From positions 248,001 to 312,000 of the forward strand of contig JAQFVV010000274.1 of assembly GCA_028023455.1 (NCBI GenBank): a stretch of DNA of 64,000 bases, given 5' to 3'. The number at the start of each line of letters is the position of its first letter. Positions within the stretch are counted from its first letter, which is position 1. This stretch comes from Epiperipatus broadwayi. Taxonomy: Eukaryota > Onychophora > Udeonychophora > Euonychophora > Peripatidae. Shown here piece after piece: positions 49,195-61,442 of the stretch. The position numbers were made by a program, and so were the translations under genes. The notes under the pieces are model-generated. The model worked only from the letters and a program-made list of their open reading frames with translations, did not search any database and was not told where the DNA came from.

Positions 49195-49493
49195 TATAAA
49201 CATTACAAGCATAAAGCTAAACTAGTCAATATATAATTAAAATTATGCCAAATCCAAAATTTAACCAGACCAGCAACAAAATAATTTAAGAGTGAATGGA
49301 TTTGTGGGTAATGTTTAATATTATATATATTGTGTAGTTTTTGTAGTTCTTTACACTTGAGAAGTCTGCTTGTAGCAGTGAAACCTTTGATTGTGTTTAA
49401 TATTTTTTTTGCTGGTCTGGTTGAATTTTGGATTTGAGGTAATTTTAATTATATATTGACTAGTTTAGCTTTATGCTTGTAATGTTTATATAT
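49195..49493. repeat. Imperfect 92-bp inverted repeat with hammerhead-like loop
   Basis: 49195-49290 and 49400-49493 are inverse copies (ctagtcaatatataatta against taattatatattgactag). The loop of about 110 bp contains cacttgagaagtctgcttg then tagcagtgaaacctttg at about 49350-49384. In it CTGC/GCAG forms a small stem between a TTGAGAAG box and GAAAC, again resembling a hammerhead core as in PLE1. Confidence 0.6.
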
Positions 49494-49498
49494 ATATA

Positions 49499-51593
49499 TT
49501 GTACCGATCGGAATCAAAGTGAAGATCGAATCTAACCGCAAAAACAATATCTGCACTACAAGGGCGCCATCTAGGCATTTGAGCCTAGAAAAATTTATAA
49601 AGTAGGCAGATACGCGCTGTTAAAATTCCACTTTATTTAAATATTCCGATCGTTAGCCCAAGTCACTAGCTCAGCGGAGACGCAGAGATAAAAATATATA
49701 AATTTTATATCTTAAATATAAAAGAATAAAAGCCACTGCCAGAAATTAACACATAAAAATATTTATTTACGCACATATAAAATCATTCTAAATTCGAGGA
49801 ATAGGTTTAACATTTTTTTTAGATTACTCTTTAATTGTACATTTACATAAATTTCAATGAGTTTTAATATTTTATTTAGATGGTCAAGTATGAATAGACT
49901 ACATAGATCTGCATTTGAAAAGAAAATATTCTTCCCTGATTTAACCTTAGGCAACAAATTTCGCAGTCAAACCGGCATCAATCCATCTGATACATTTATG
50001 TATTCAATGTAGCATGAAAATACAACAGCACAAATATACTATACTGTCAGGAATGGACATCTGAACAGTATAGTTAGAGAAAACATTGACTCTTGTCCAA
50101 TACAGGAATATGACGTCTGTATAGCAAGAAGAACAATAAAATAAAAACTCCATAGGAAGGGACCGCGATCCTTTTTGCCGACTTACAATCCCATCCATAG
50201 GCAAAGGGTTGGTGCGGTGTATTCAGCGATTCTGCACGTAGCGAAACTCATACTACATCTACTAATTACACAAATATATCCAATCCATTGACCCAATTCA
50301 ACAACGACACAAATAACCCAAGATTACCCTCCCCTAATATAACTTTACAAATCTATACAGCCATTCACGCCCGACTTAAATTTAACATTGAAATACGTTC
50401 GCACAGATTTGTTTAAAAATGTTGGGTATAGATCGATTACATAGATTCCACGGTCAAAAACATTTCAAAATAAACATAAACGATCAAAATACAAAATTAT
50501 TGATACCGACAATCGCAGAGGGAAACTTATAAGTAACCCAATAGTATTCACCATAAGATACTTGCGTTGTCACCAATAACTTAAAAGACATCCGAATAAA
50601 TACATTTTAGATACTCACCGTAAGGTATCATTATTTATCGAATGTCTATATATTTTGATCAAATATGAAAACCAAAATATAATTAACCGCAAACGAATCC
50701 ATGCAAGCGTCTATAAACAACTTAAATTTCATACATTTAAATAATCTTTACAATAAGAAAAAAAAATGGAAATGATGTTTGTCCATCGGAAAACATATAA
50801 AATTAAACATTATTAATTTGATTTAAAAACTTACAAAAGTCAGATAAGAGTCCGTTTTAACATTTAAGTTGGCTTGTTTATCAATTTGTAAAACTTGACG
50901 AAAATTCTTAATTGATTTTAATAATTGTTCCTTTCATATAGCTTATGGAATTCCCGCGACGCCTCCGTTGGAAGGTAATGTTCTGGAGATGGCAATAGCT
51001 GGTTCAAGGTATCACAGTCTTTTCATTTTTTTTTTTATAGAGAGTGTGGTATGTGCGTCATACCCCATCTCTCAAACACAAAACGCTGGAACTGTCAGAA
51101 AAAACTGTATTTCCCTTTTTATATTATCCACAAGGATTCAATGAACAAAACGTCACTAATCTATCACTTTCGTTAGGGTCCGAGCCAAGACTTAGTGCTT
51201 CCATTGGTCAAGCTAAAATTTCTTTCTTCTCTTATCTAACTTTTCATCTGACTTTTTAATTACACAGCTTTTAGATAATTAATAAACAACCATTTCCATT
51301 TATAGATTACAGGAATTAATTAATACCTGTTTTTATTTTAACTTACGTTATTTTTTTATTAAAATATTTTTATATTTCAATCTTGTATTTTTTTATTAAA
51401 AAAAATACGTTCAAATACTTTTTTTTTTTTTGTTTATGAAAAAAAAATATTTTTAAAGTTTAGCATCTGTGCGAATGTATATACGTATAACAAACATTTT
51501 TAATTTTAGCATTTAGTTTTTTACTTTTATTTGCGAACTTTTAAGTTTTTATTCTGGATTAATGTAACGACATATTTATATATCGTTACAATA
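49499..51593 (-). repeat. Long LTR copy 2
   Basis: Plus-strand limits are tgtaccgatcgg at 49499 and atatcgttaca at 51593, giving TG...CA ends and a length of 2,095 bp. 49790-51593 aligns with 42454-44217. The internal frames of 60-75 aa differ between the two copies and are not genes. Confidence 0.7.
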
Positions 51594-52000
51594 TATATAT
51601 ATATATTGTACCGTTTATTTATATATGGTACAAATATACGTATTGGCATTTGGTAAAAGCTAAAAAAAAAAGTAAATTTAGATTTTTTTTTGATTAGTTT
51701 AATTTATTTTTAAACGTAGAATGAAAGTTAAATTTTTCATCCACATTTTTTTTTATTTAATTAAAAATAAAAATTGGAAAGAATAAATGACATGCAGATT
51801 ACTAATCCAGATAAATTAAAAGAATTCCAAAAGTAAAAAGATAAGCTAAAAGAAAAATATTTTAGCTAATTAAAGATGGCAGAATTATGACAAAAAAATA
51901 AAGACTGTAACTTAAATTTAAGAGAGTGTACAAGATTATTGTCTTATATGCTGATAAAAGGACAAAAGGATGGACAGAAGTTTCAAAAACTGGATCGAGG

Positions 52001-52297
52001 TATAAAAAGAAGAGGTCTTCTCTTTACCTTCTAGTTATGTGTCTGAGAGTTGGAGGATTTCCGCAAGCATAACCTGTGGCAGTAATATACTTCTGCACAG
52101 GTATACCACTTGCTGTACCAAGCTGTCTCGCAAGCGTGGAAATGGGACTTGTGAAGACCGCTTTTTGCAATGAAAGGGTCACTACAACCATGCCTTTTTC
52201 CAGCTATAGAATGGAACAATAATGGAAGACGCCGACAGGAGAGACCAATGGAAATTCTGATGAGTTCGGGATTCCATAAACCTACACCAACTTACCG
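52001..52297 (+). promoter_or_regulatory. Candidate promoter, first exon and splice donor
   Basis: A clear TATA word (tataaaaag, 52001-52009) is followed by a GC-richer stretch from about 52030 and a donor-like gtaagt at 52298. It reads as a TATA promoter with a non-coding first exon of about 270 bp. No downstream gene is recognised, and the ATG near 52037 reaches a stop after 11 codons. It may belong to an unrecognised LTR or to a long non-coding transcript. Confidence 0.25.
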
Positions 52298-54024
52298 GTA
52301 AGTTAAGAGTAATTTTTCTTGATTGTGACTTAAAAGTTTGCAAACAATTATTTATATAAGCTTATAATACAATCCCGATAATGACTTTAATTTTCGTACC
52401 CAAGGAATTTTCTTTTAAAGAACTTTATACAAGATCTTGGAAATGAATTGTAAGAAGTGAACATTATTAAATTGCTTTAATTATTTTATCTAACTCTGTT
52501 TATTAATCGATTTATTATCTGGATTAGTATGTGTATTTTCCAGCGTTATTTAATTATTTAACTTAAAATATTTTTAGTTTATTAGAATAAAAGAGATTTT
52601 ACTTTTATTAACCTTTTTCATTGTACGTTATTAATAATAGTTATTAATGTTTATTATTAAATTTATTAATATTAGTTTAGTGATATTTGAAAATATAATT
52701 TATCTTTGCCAATATGTTTTGAATAAGCTCCAGGAATAATAATATCAAAAAAATAATTCTAGTTATGATATAATAATACAGATTCTTTTAAAAATATATT
52801 TTTTTTAATTTGCAATATGTGATGTGACAGATTTCAGCGGGTTCTTATATGAATCCTGGTGCCCTGATAAAAGAAATAACAACTGATTTCGTTGATAGCG
52901 TAAATCATAACAATTACTAGGTAGAGTTGGTCAGGAAATATAGTTATGTTTTTAGAAATAGGAATGAAACTTTCTTCTTTTTGCATAACTTGATCAACTC
53001 ATGCAGTTTATTGCATATAGAGGCCTAGCAAGACCTGGAAAACATTACAATATATATATAAATAACTTCATTACTTACAATGCTCTAAAGTCAGAGTTAG
53101 ACCAAAATGTTTAGTATTTCTTTCATGGAAACTAAATATACCACAAAAGAAAATCTATTCTTAAAGCTAATCATTATTAGTTACTCTCTAATAATCATAT
53201 ATTTTCATTGCATTGTTAAACAAACATTCATATATCTTTTACTTCATTAAAAACTTAATAATAGCTTTTTTTATGTAGACATATCTGTAGTTCATTTCAT
53301 TGACACTACTATTGGTCTAAACTTTAAACATTACAATATTATCATAAAAATGGGAATATAACTTTAATGAATATCTTATTTTTATTCAAGTCATGCTTGG
53401 GACATTGAGAATACTATCTTTAAAATCACTTTTCTTATAAAATTAACAAATGAAAATCAACTTTTACAATGAGCTGGAGATTCAAATCAAGTCATCCCAT
53501 TTTATATTACTTCTAATAACTGATTAATTTTAATTTCTTAAGGATCTGGCAACTACCTTGTGAACTAAGTTGTGCCCTACATTGATGCTAATCAGGGACC
53601 TTTATGTTTGAATAGCTTTGTTTTATGCAGATTACAGAAACTACTGAACATTTTTTAAAGTTACAACTCATATCTAAGTATAAATCCTGCCATCGGCGAT
53701 TTCTTCCCACCTGCCACTTCATAATAAGTCCGGGACATCCGTCGACTTCGGACTTTAATATAAATTTATATAGAATTTTCAGCCACAACACACATCTATA
53801 GTACTGCCATCTCTTTCAAAGAAAAGTCTTGATCATACAAATAATTACATTTTACAATTAGCACAGACATTAACATCTTACACTATATCTTTAATGCATT
53901 AAACCATCAATTCCTCACCATTAGTCAAGTTTATAATGCCTAATACCAAGTAGTATTAAGCATAATATATACTTAAAATTTTCAAAATATTTTCACCATA
54001 AATGTTTCTCACTCTGCTTCTTTT
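52298..54024. other. Gene-free AT-rich stretch
   Basis: No gene, repeat pair or RNA gene seen. The 67-aa minus frame at 53588-53791 has no recognisable motif. Confidence 0.5.
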
Positions 54025-54952
54025 TTATTCTTTCTTGTATATCAAAATTATCTGTCTCACTATATTATTTGGTTGTAACAAATTAATATTTGAAAGCTTC
54101 GTATCTAAACTTTTCTGCTCGTCTTTGTACTGTACTTTTACTAAATCACCAGAATCGTTTACCATCTTTTCAAACTTTTCAACCATAGTTACTGTTTCTA
54201 AAGGTACCTGTTTTAATATTTTGTAATTTTCTATTTTTGCGTCTTTATATTCTCCCTTCATATGAGTCTGAATATCTCTTAACTATCTTCTGATATCATT
54301 TATCTCCAATGTGGTTCTGGGCATCTACATAAGTTTGTTCAATTTTAAAATACCCTTTTTCCAAATTTTGATACTCAATTTTACAGCTTTTAACTTCAGC
54401 ATGTAAAATGTTAAACCTGACTTCTAAGCGTCCTTGTGACTTATCTATTGGGTTACTCAATTCGTCAAACCTACAATTATATTTATCATTAGTTTCTTTC
54501 AATCGAGCATCCAAGTTATATTAAAACTTTTCAAACCTTGCATTTGTAACATTCAACTCAATTTTACACAAGTCAGTTTTGATATTCACCTCTTCTCTAA
54601 GTTCCTTATTCTCTTTAATTATATCACCTAATTTATACTCATGTCATCAAATTTATTGTCCATATCCCTACTTATATCTTCTCTTAATTTATCATTCATT
54701 TTATCAAGTTTATTATCCACATCCCTACTCATATCTTCCTTTAATTTACCATTCATTTCATCAAGTTTATTATCCCTACTCATGTCTTCTCTTAAATTAT
54801 CATTCATTTTATCAAGTTTATTATCTATATCCCTACTCATATCTTCTTTTAATTTATTATTTTCTCTACTCGTATCTTTTCTTAGTCTTTCCATAAATTT
54901 TTTAATCCCTTTTTCACCGAAATTTCCTTCAGGTTCTGATAATGCTTTTTAA
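54025..54952 (-). pseudogene. gag N-terminal coiled-coil relic
   Basis: Minus-strand frames 54894-54628, 54514-54296 and 54261-54025 are Lys/Glu/Asp-rich and predicted coiled coil, resembling the Gag N-termini elsewhere. The first contains four copies of a repeat with DNKLDKMND and LREDMSRD. A related start (ALSEPEGNFGEKG) precedes it. No capsid, protease or pol is found downstream. The assignment to a Ty3/gypsy Gag rests on this similarity in organisation, not on a capsid match. Confidence 0.5.
54661..54860. repeat. In-frame minisatellite in Gag-like coil
   Basis: About four copies of a 51-57 bp unit containing ttatcaagtttattatc and ccctactcatatcttc. The minus strand encodes 17- to 19-residue coil repeats. 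Unit lengths are multiples of three. Confidence 0.8.
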
Positions 54953-57513
54953 CCAACAACCCCATCTATCAATTATAATGCTAGGCAAAAGTAGATCTTT
55001 AAAATGGATAAAGTGGACCACACGGGATAATGGATGTAATACTATGGCTGTCTAGTCGCCATAACACCTGTAGACAGTACTTAACCAGGGTCTACCAAAT
55101 TGAAATTCGAATACGAATCAATTATCTTATACAATTTCTTGATCTTGCGTAGATCTTATCTAAGAATTTAAGTCAAAAGTTTCGGTTAAAAGTTTTTCCG
55201 GTGGCCATTATGTTTTAAGTAAGATTTATAAATAAACTTCTATGGAAAAAGTATATTTATGAGTGTCAGATGGTAGCTGACCTCGAGTGCTAGATTCAAT
55301 AGTACAGTGAGAATTATACTTTCCCTATAACTCTTAATGATTTTATTTCTACTATCTAATGAGGTGCCCGACACAAGCTAGCTCGTTCTCAGGGTTGGGA
55401 GGAAAACCTCTCGGATGAATGGAGGTATACGAAGAAATATGCGTATTTGGACGCTCTCTTTCCCTCTTTCTAAATCTCCTAAACCTACTCGTGTATAACT
55501 TGCGATTAGCTGCATTAATTTCCCTGTCTTTAAACGTTTATTCCATTAGTTAATTGCTCAAATTTATTTCTTAAACTTAGGGTTTGAGTTTAAAAATCTA
55601 TTGAATACATACGTGCCTATTCACATCAGGTGTATTTAATTAGTTTTGTGATATATCTTGACAGGGAAAGCAATAGACCAACAAACAATAAATAAATAGA
55701 TAATTCCAGTTATAAGGTAAGTATATAACTTTTATTAAGTTATTAAAACACATTATTCATAAGACAAACAAAAAAAATATATAAACAATTCTCATATCAA
55801 CGTATACCCAAAGCAATAACAATAAACAAATTTTTTTTATTAAATAACACATAAATGTAGATTGAAAAAAAATATATGGATACAGTTATACGCTACAACT
55901 CAAATTACTAATTTAACTGTATACAATTACTCAGAGGGTAACGATAGGCAATTGTAAGTTTATATTAATATAAAGAGAATCATATTACCTTGTGGACCCT
56001 AAGGTTTTAATAATGACACATTCACTTACGTACGTTTAGATAGTTCTAAGTTCACAATCCATAAGAAATTGAGGTTTGATTTTATTTAAGAGAGATCTGC
56101 TATTGGCGAAGTCTGGTATTAGTGTCCATTTGTAGTATTAATGGGACACGAAGCAGAATAATAACAACATCTTCTTTTAATGGAAACTTGTTTATCATAT
56201 TAGATTCAATCCTTTTCCTTTAACTCTATGTTATTTAGTGTAGCATCTTGGTGAGGTTCTTAGGTTCTTGCGCTGACAGGTGGAAGGTAGAATCAGCTCC
56301 GTACTTGTAGCAGATGGTGACACCCTTCACATATCTGCTGTTACCCCATTATTATAAATGTTGACATTTTATAAATTGATTCAGAATACATTTCTTCTGC
56401 AAATCAGTTAATTCAAAAAACTTTGATGTCCTATATAACCACGAAAGCATAGCCATCTGAATTAATATATCAATATATATATATATATAAATTAATATCA
56501 CTCTTTCCAAAAGGTCCCCTGTTCTCTCCTGATCAGCTGTTCCAATTCAGTTAATTAATTTCTTCAATTTTTTTCCAAAAAGAATTTATCAGCATTTCAA
56601 TCTCTTTCTCTGGAATGCTTTTAACATTTCCTTTTTTCTTTTCTATCATTTTTGGTATTTTTGTCCACCGTACATTCATTAGAGTTTTCTCAGAATTTAA
56701 TGTAGTAAAGTATTGTATCAAATAACCAAGAATTGCCTAGAGGCATATACAGCAAATTCTTTTCATTACCCTCATTAAATTAAGATATGATCAAAAAAAT
56801 TGTATATTTGAAACAATCGATAATAAAAAAATTTAATATTTGCGTATAAGTGTATTTCTCAAATTTGTAATAACATATTTAAAAAAATATATATTTTGAA
56901 ATAAATAATTATACCTCTTTAATCCCTTTCTTTTTCCATTTTATTTTCTTTTAAAATCAAATTCAACATTTATCTCCCTTACATATGTATATATCTCATT
57001 CCTCATACATTATATTTAAACATATTGAAGGCAATTTTAATAATTACATGTATCAAGGGTAGTTGGTAATTGCTATTTAATTTCCTTGTAACAGGGTTTG
57101 AACCCGGCTACTGTTTTAGCTTTACCATAATAGTTTCTATCCTTAACTATAATTTTATATCAAATATAGTATCTCTATCTTATTTTTGAACAGATTTTAA
57201 AGTACTTTAATTTTATTTATTTATTTTTTTCATAAAACATATCTACCCTTTCAATCCTCCAACTGCGAACAAACTCCATAAAGAACGACAACAGCAATAT
57301 AATTCCTACCATCTTACTTAAACCTTTGATATAATACAATCAGCTATACAACTTCCTTCAATGTATATAAATATATCACATTTCAGCATATACTTGAGCC
57401 TCAAACTTGGTTCTTTAATTGGTTAATCCGGCCCGAGTTGGCACGCCATTTTGTAACAGTAAAAATTTACCAATGCTGGGGATGATCAATCTTATCTCAA
57501 TAAAAAAAAAAAT
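54953..57513. other. Gene-free stretch, possible LTR of the preceding Gag relic
   Basis: No coding sequence is recognised. Bases just upstream of the Gag-like relic (gctaggcaaaagtagatc, about 54981) weakly resemble the LTR-end region before the gypsy gag (about 33050). A less AT-rich part lies at 55000-55450. No second copy exists in the window to define an LTR. Confidence 0.4.
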
Positions 57514-57840
57514 CTAGTTTTTTTTTTGACTGGTATTGTCAATGATAGGATTAATGATAAGCATACATCTAATGGACCAATATGCAAAGAGTAGGAAAGT
57601 GGAAATTCTAATAGACGGAAACACTCCAATGCCAATACTATTAATCAGGATAGTGAATGTAGGCTTCTGGCTTATATCGATGGAGGCTAAAATGTCTCTA
57701 TAACCTTGAAGCATGGTACAATGACAGAAAACATGCAACATGGTCTCATCATCCCTATGATATAATGGGCAGATCTGGTCTATGCATGAGAAACCCTTAC
57801 ATTTGAACCAGAAACGATCTATGGAGTTATACCTAAATAT
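57514..57840 (-). pseudogene. LINE ORF2 C-terminal fragment, copy 1
   Basis: The minus strand encodes FWFKCKG, then QICPLYHRDDETMLHVFCHC and TMLQGYRD. The CP..(H)..ETMxHxxxxC arrangement is the Cys/His-rich motif at the C-terminus of many non-LTR retrotransposon ORF2 proteins. It aligns with the C-terminus of the larger LINE at 60.1 kb. The RT is absent, so this is a 5'-truncated insertion. The frame ends at 57514 with an A-rich tail. Confidence 0.7.
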
Positions 57841-57899
57841 TACATTTTCTGGTGATTTTTTTCTACATATGAACCTATTTCTATTTATGAGAACCTATT

Positions 57900-59760
57900 T
57901 CTATTTATTATAACCCATGAATGATACTAAAACTATCAAAAAATAAATAAATACATACAATTTAATTACTAATAATTCAACATTCAAATTGCTAAACACA
58001 TTCATTACTTAAGGATTTTTTAGATTTTTTTTTCATTTTAAAAAAGAAACAAAATGAAAAACAATTTTCCAATGCTTTGTTTCTGGGATAGAACTTTCCA
58101 TAATAATGAAAATTGTTTAAAAAGTTTTAAACTACTTATGGTTGGTACCCCCCTTTATTACCACACAATTATCTTTACACCATAATTAAATGCAACAATT
58201 CAAATATATAAAATTATTCTCCACGTTGATATTTTCTTTTTTGAATTGCAATGAAATTTTAATCTTAGTTTATTGGAATATGTTTTTTTTTTTTACTGCG
58301 GTATTAAATCTTCAGTATATCATTTATTATTTATAAACTGTTGCAAGATATATCCTCTAAACTATAAGCTTTATCGCAATTTGTGATTCACGTCATTTCA
58401 TTAGTATCCTTTTAAAATATTGTACATTTTTTATAAGCAAATATTTTATATAAACATTTCAAATGCTATACTAATTGTTATTATTTTGAATATAACTTAA
58501 GTAAATCATTCCAATCAAAATTAAGATTTATTTAATACATCATTTGTCTTAAGTATTTCTTTTGTTTTCCTTTCTTTTATAACATTTCTCCATCATATTC
58601 TATTGACAGATTATTAAAACTTTCAATTAGAGTATACATTTAAGATTTTACTTTAATTAATCAAACGAAGTAGTTATTTAGTTACTTCTTTATTCTGTTC
58701 ATTCTTCATAAATTTTTTTTTAACATAATTTATTTCTTAATCAAATCCAGCTATAATATAAATTTTACACTATCATTATGCTGTTACAATGAATAAGATT
58801 CCAGGTTTTTTTAAGTAACCATTTCTATTCCAATTATTTACTAGGTTACTTTTTATCATACATTATGTTTCCCATATTAAATATAAAACGAATACTCTTC
58901 CTTCTATTTGTATTTTTATATTGGACTATTTCCATCATCTTATGTAGTCCAATATAAAAATACAACTAAAACACCATCATCACAAACCTTCAGTAAAACA
59001 CATTCTTCCTACTTTATGTTAATATATTTAAAACAGGCAAAGTATGGTTTTTATAAACAATAAAACGTAGAATTACATTCGCTTGTTCTGTAATTAACCT
59101 CTTACATACTTTTGAAATAATCAATATTCCCACATATACTTTCTTTTTTGTAACTGGTCAGAAGCTTTGATATATTTACAGCTTTATTTTTTCCATTATT
59201 TTTGTAATGAAGGTAATATAATAATTCCAAGTTTTGGTATTCCTTAGAGGATTGAATGTCTTTGCAAAACTAATAGAGGTTTTAGATTTTCTTTCCTCCC
59301 ATAACCTCTTCAATAAACCTCACAAATACTTCTAAACAATTAACCAAGTATTAATTATTTTTTTGTTTTTAAATAATATTTATAGCAAAATGTTATAGGG
59401 AAAAAAAATTCTTTTCCAATCATCGAAGTAATTCCCCCTAATACCATCTGTTTAAATTTTAACATTCTTCACACTTTGCAATCGCTGATTTGTTTATTAT
59501 CAAAATCATTTTACAATGAATATTTAATGAGTTACAAAACATTCCAAACTGTTTTGAATCCTATATTATTACAACAAATATTTACTAACAAAATTAAAAA
59601 AAAATTTCTTTAATAAACACAATTAAAAGGTAGTCAAAATAACATTACTTAAATTGATTTTATGAACTTTTTATTACTTACTTTAAATAATTTTATTTAT
59701 GGTGAATAAGGTTACATTACCTCAAAACATAAATAGATCACCATGCATTACAATTGCGTA
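57900..59760. other. Gene-free AT-rich stretch
   Basis: No gene seen. Holds a perfect 21-bp inverted repeat at 58908-58965, listed separately. Confidence 0.5.
58908..58965. repeat. Perfect 21-bp inverted repeat, 16-nt loop
   Basis: Arms ttgtatttttatattggact(a) at 58908-58928 and its exact inverse at 58945-58965 flank tttccatcatcttatg. In RNA it would form a 21-bp stem-loop. It could be a tiny foldback element or a precursor-like hairpin. Confidence 0.8.
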
Positions 59761-60996
59761 TTAGATGAATCTGGTATTAGTCCATATGGTTTGAAGTTGA
59801 TTGATGTTGAGATAGTCCTTGTGATATAAATTTTATAGGAGTATGGACTAGCTTCAATGTTTTACCTTTTGTAGTGATTGTATAAAGCACAATCTTTCAT
59901 CAGGGGGAGACCATGAATACATTTTCTTGCACCTCGCATACCAGATTGAATATGTGATGAAAATTGACATTCTAATGAATGGAAATTTTTTTTAACACAG
60001 TCTTATAATGATATAGTGAGGTAGTAATCTACCCTTATGTTCTGATAAATAATAGATCTTACTGATCCAAGTCCATTGCATGAATTGATGATATGATAGT
60101 ATGTCTCTTCTTATTCTCTTCTGCAGTTTGGGCATACTGGGTCGACTTTGATGATATGCCCTTTAAAGTACAGGAACCACAATGTAGGCAAGACATCCAG
60201 GTTTATTTTAATAATAAACTCTAAATATTTGAGTTTTAGAGCCCAATATTTGAACAACATTGTTATTTTATCATTGGTTATGCCTAATTTTGTATTTTGT
60301 AAATTTTGATCCAGGTTCATTAATCTCTGAGCACTCCAGATATTTATTTTGTTGGCGATGATGTCTTGCATAATGTTTATGTACTGCTGGATGTTTTGTG
60401 CTATTTTATATAGCCAGTTTGCTTTTCTTTAAGGTGATTATACTCATATTTAATTTCTAGGATGTAAAGGAGGATACGAGTTTTTTTGTAGAAGTAAGGC
60501 TGGAATAGCATGCAGTACCATGCCTATTAATCTGTGATGCTGTTGCATTCTGCTTATGCTTATGGCAACTGTTTTATTTCTCCAGAATAGCCTGGCTCAG
60601 AACCTATTTATTTTTTTATGAAGGAATTTGGAGTAGACATTATAGGTAAGTAGTATGAAATCCTGCACATAATCTTTATGTTCAGCAGGGCTACCTTACT
60701 CTGTAGGGATAGGCAGACTCCTGCCAGAGTTTGTTGTTATGATGGTGTCCTGGAGTTCTTTTGACATTGCTGTCTGTGACTTATATAGGGGAAAGCCCTG
60801 AAGTTTCTGGGGGTCAGCATGATAGCTCTATGATATTCTTTTTCCAGTCAGAATATATCAGGTCGATGATTTCCTGGTGTTAATTTTGAGTCAAGATGCA
60901 TTAGAGAATGAGTTAATAGTTTGGTATAACTGGAACAGTTATTTCTTTGATGGAAGGATAACTAGAATGCCATCCATATATGTTATGCTTCTAATA

Positions 60997-61442
60997 CAGG
61001 GGTGGGCAAATAGCAGCCTGAGGGCCACTTGTGGCCCATTAAGACTTTTTATGTGGCCCGCCAAGACAATCAGAAAAATCTGCCTTGAACTGAGATTTCC
61101 TTCCCGTGCGGGACTGAAGATATGTCTTAAAAATTTTTCACTAGGATGGTCACATCAATACACATGTGTAGTGTGCAGTGCTTTTCCAGTTGATCTGGTT
61201 AATTTCAATTTTGTCTTTGCATTAGCAAATATATACATTTTCCAACTTGATGATGAATGTCATGTGTTTAATGAAAAATGGATAAATATTTCTTTGGTAA
61301 TACAGGGAATAAAGCAGTGTGTTTATTGTGTCATGGGAAAAAGGTGCGGCCCTCTGCTAACCTTTGTTTCCACAAAGTGGCTTTCGATGCGTCCTTCAAC
61401 CAACCTCTGCGGCCCTTGAGCCAAAACAATTGCTCACCCCTG
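60997..61442 (+). mobile_element. Non-autonomous hAT element with BED-finger remnant
   Basis: A 446-bp element starting caggggtgggcaaat and ending attgctcacccctg. It has imperfect terminal inverted repeats and GGCC-rich subterminal blocks (ggcccgcc, gcggccc) typical of a widespread animal hAT group. It is flanked by a perfect 8-bp duplication ttctaata (60989-60996 and 61443-61450), as expected for hAT. Inside, plus-strand codons from about 61249 read DDECHVFNEKWINISL, then CVYCVMGK. This resembles the start of the BED zinc-finger region of hAT transposases, so the element is probably an internal-deletion derivative. It lies inside the LINE RT and is therefore younger. The 180-aa frame across it is not a gene. 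Confidence 0.85.

Larger units (their letters stand above)
45810..49493 (-). mobile_element. Penelope-like element 3, nearly full length
   Basis: A minus-strand element with a long RT/GIY-YIG relic (49030-46648), a 3' tail of about 840 bp that recurs at 25045-25890, and an upstream inverted repeat at 49195-49493 that ends a few bases from an LTR terminus at 49499. It appears inserted in the internal region of the LTR element flanked by 42.45-44.2 and 49.5-51.6 kb. Its end boundaries are inferred from the repeated tail and the position of the LTR. Confidence 0.75.

Noticed and set aside
52250-52300. ctgatgag near 52257 as a hammerhead ribozyme
   Set aside because: No matching GAAA box at the right distance and no flanking stems.
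57088-57112. tRNA T-arm-like word gggtttgaacccggc
   Set aside because: No acceptor, D or anticodon arm can be placed around it, and stem pairing is poor. Treated as chance.
60877-61419. 180-aa plus-strand frame as a host gene
   Set aside because: It spans the left LINE flank and the whole hAT element. Only a short part resembles a hAT BED finger, so it is not one gene.
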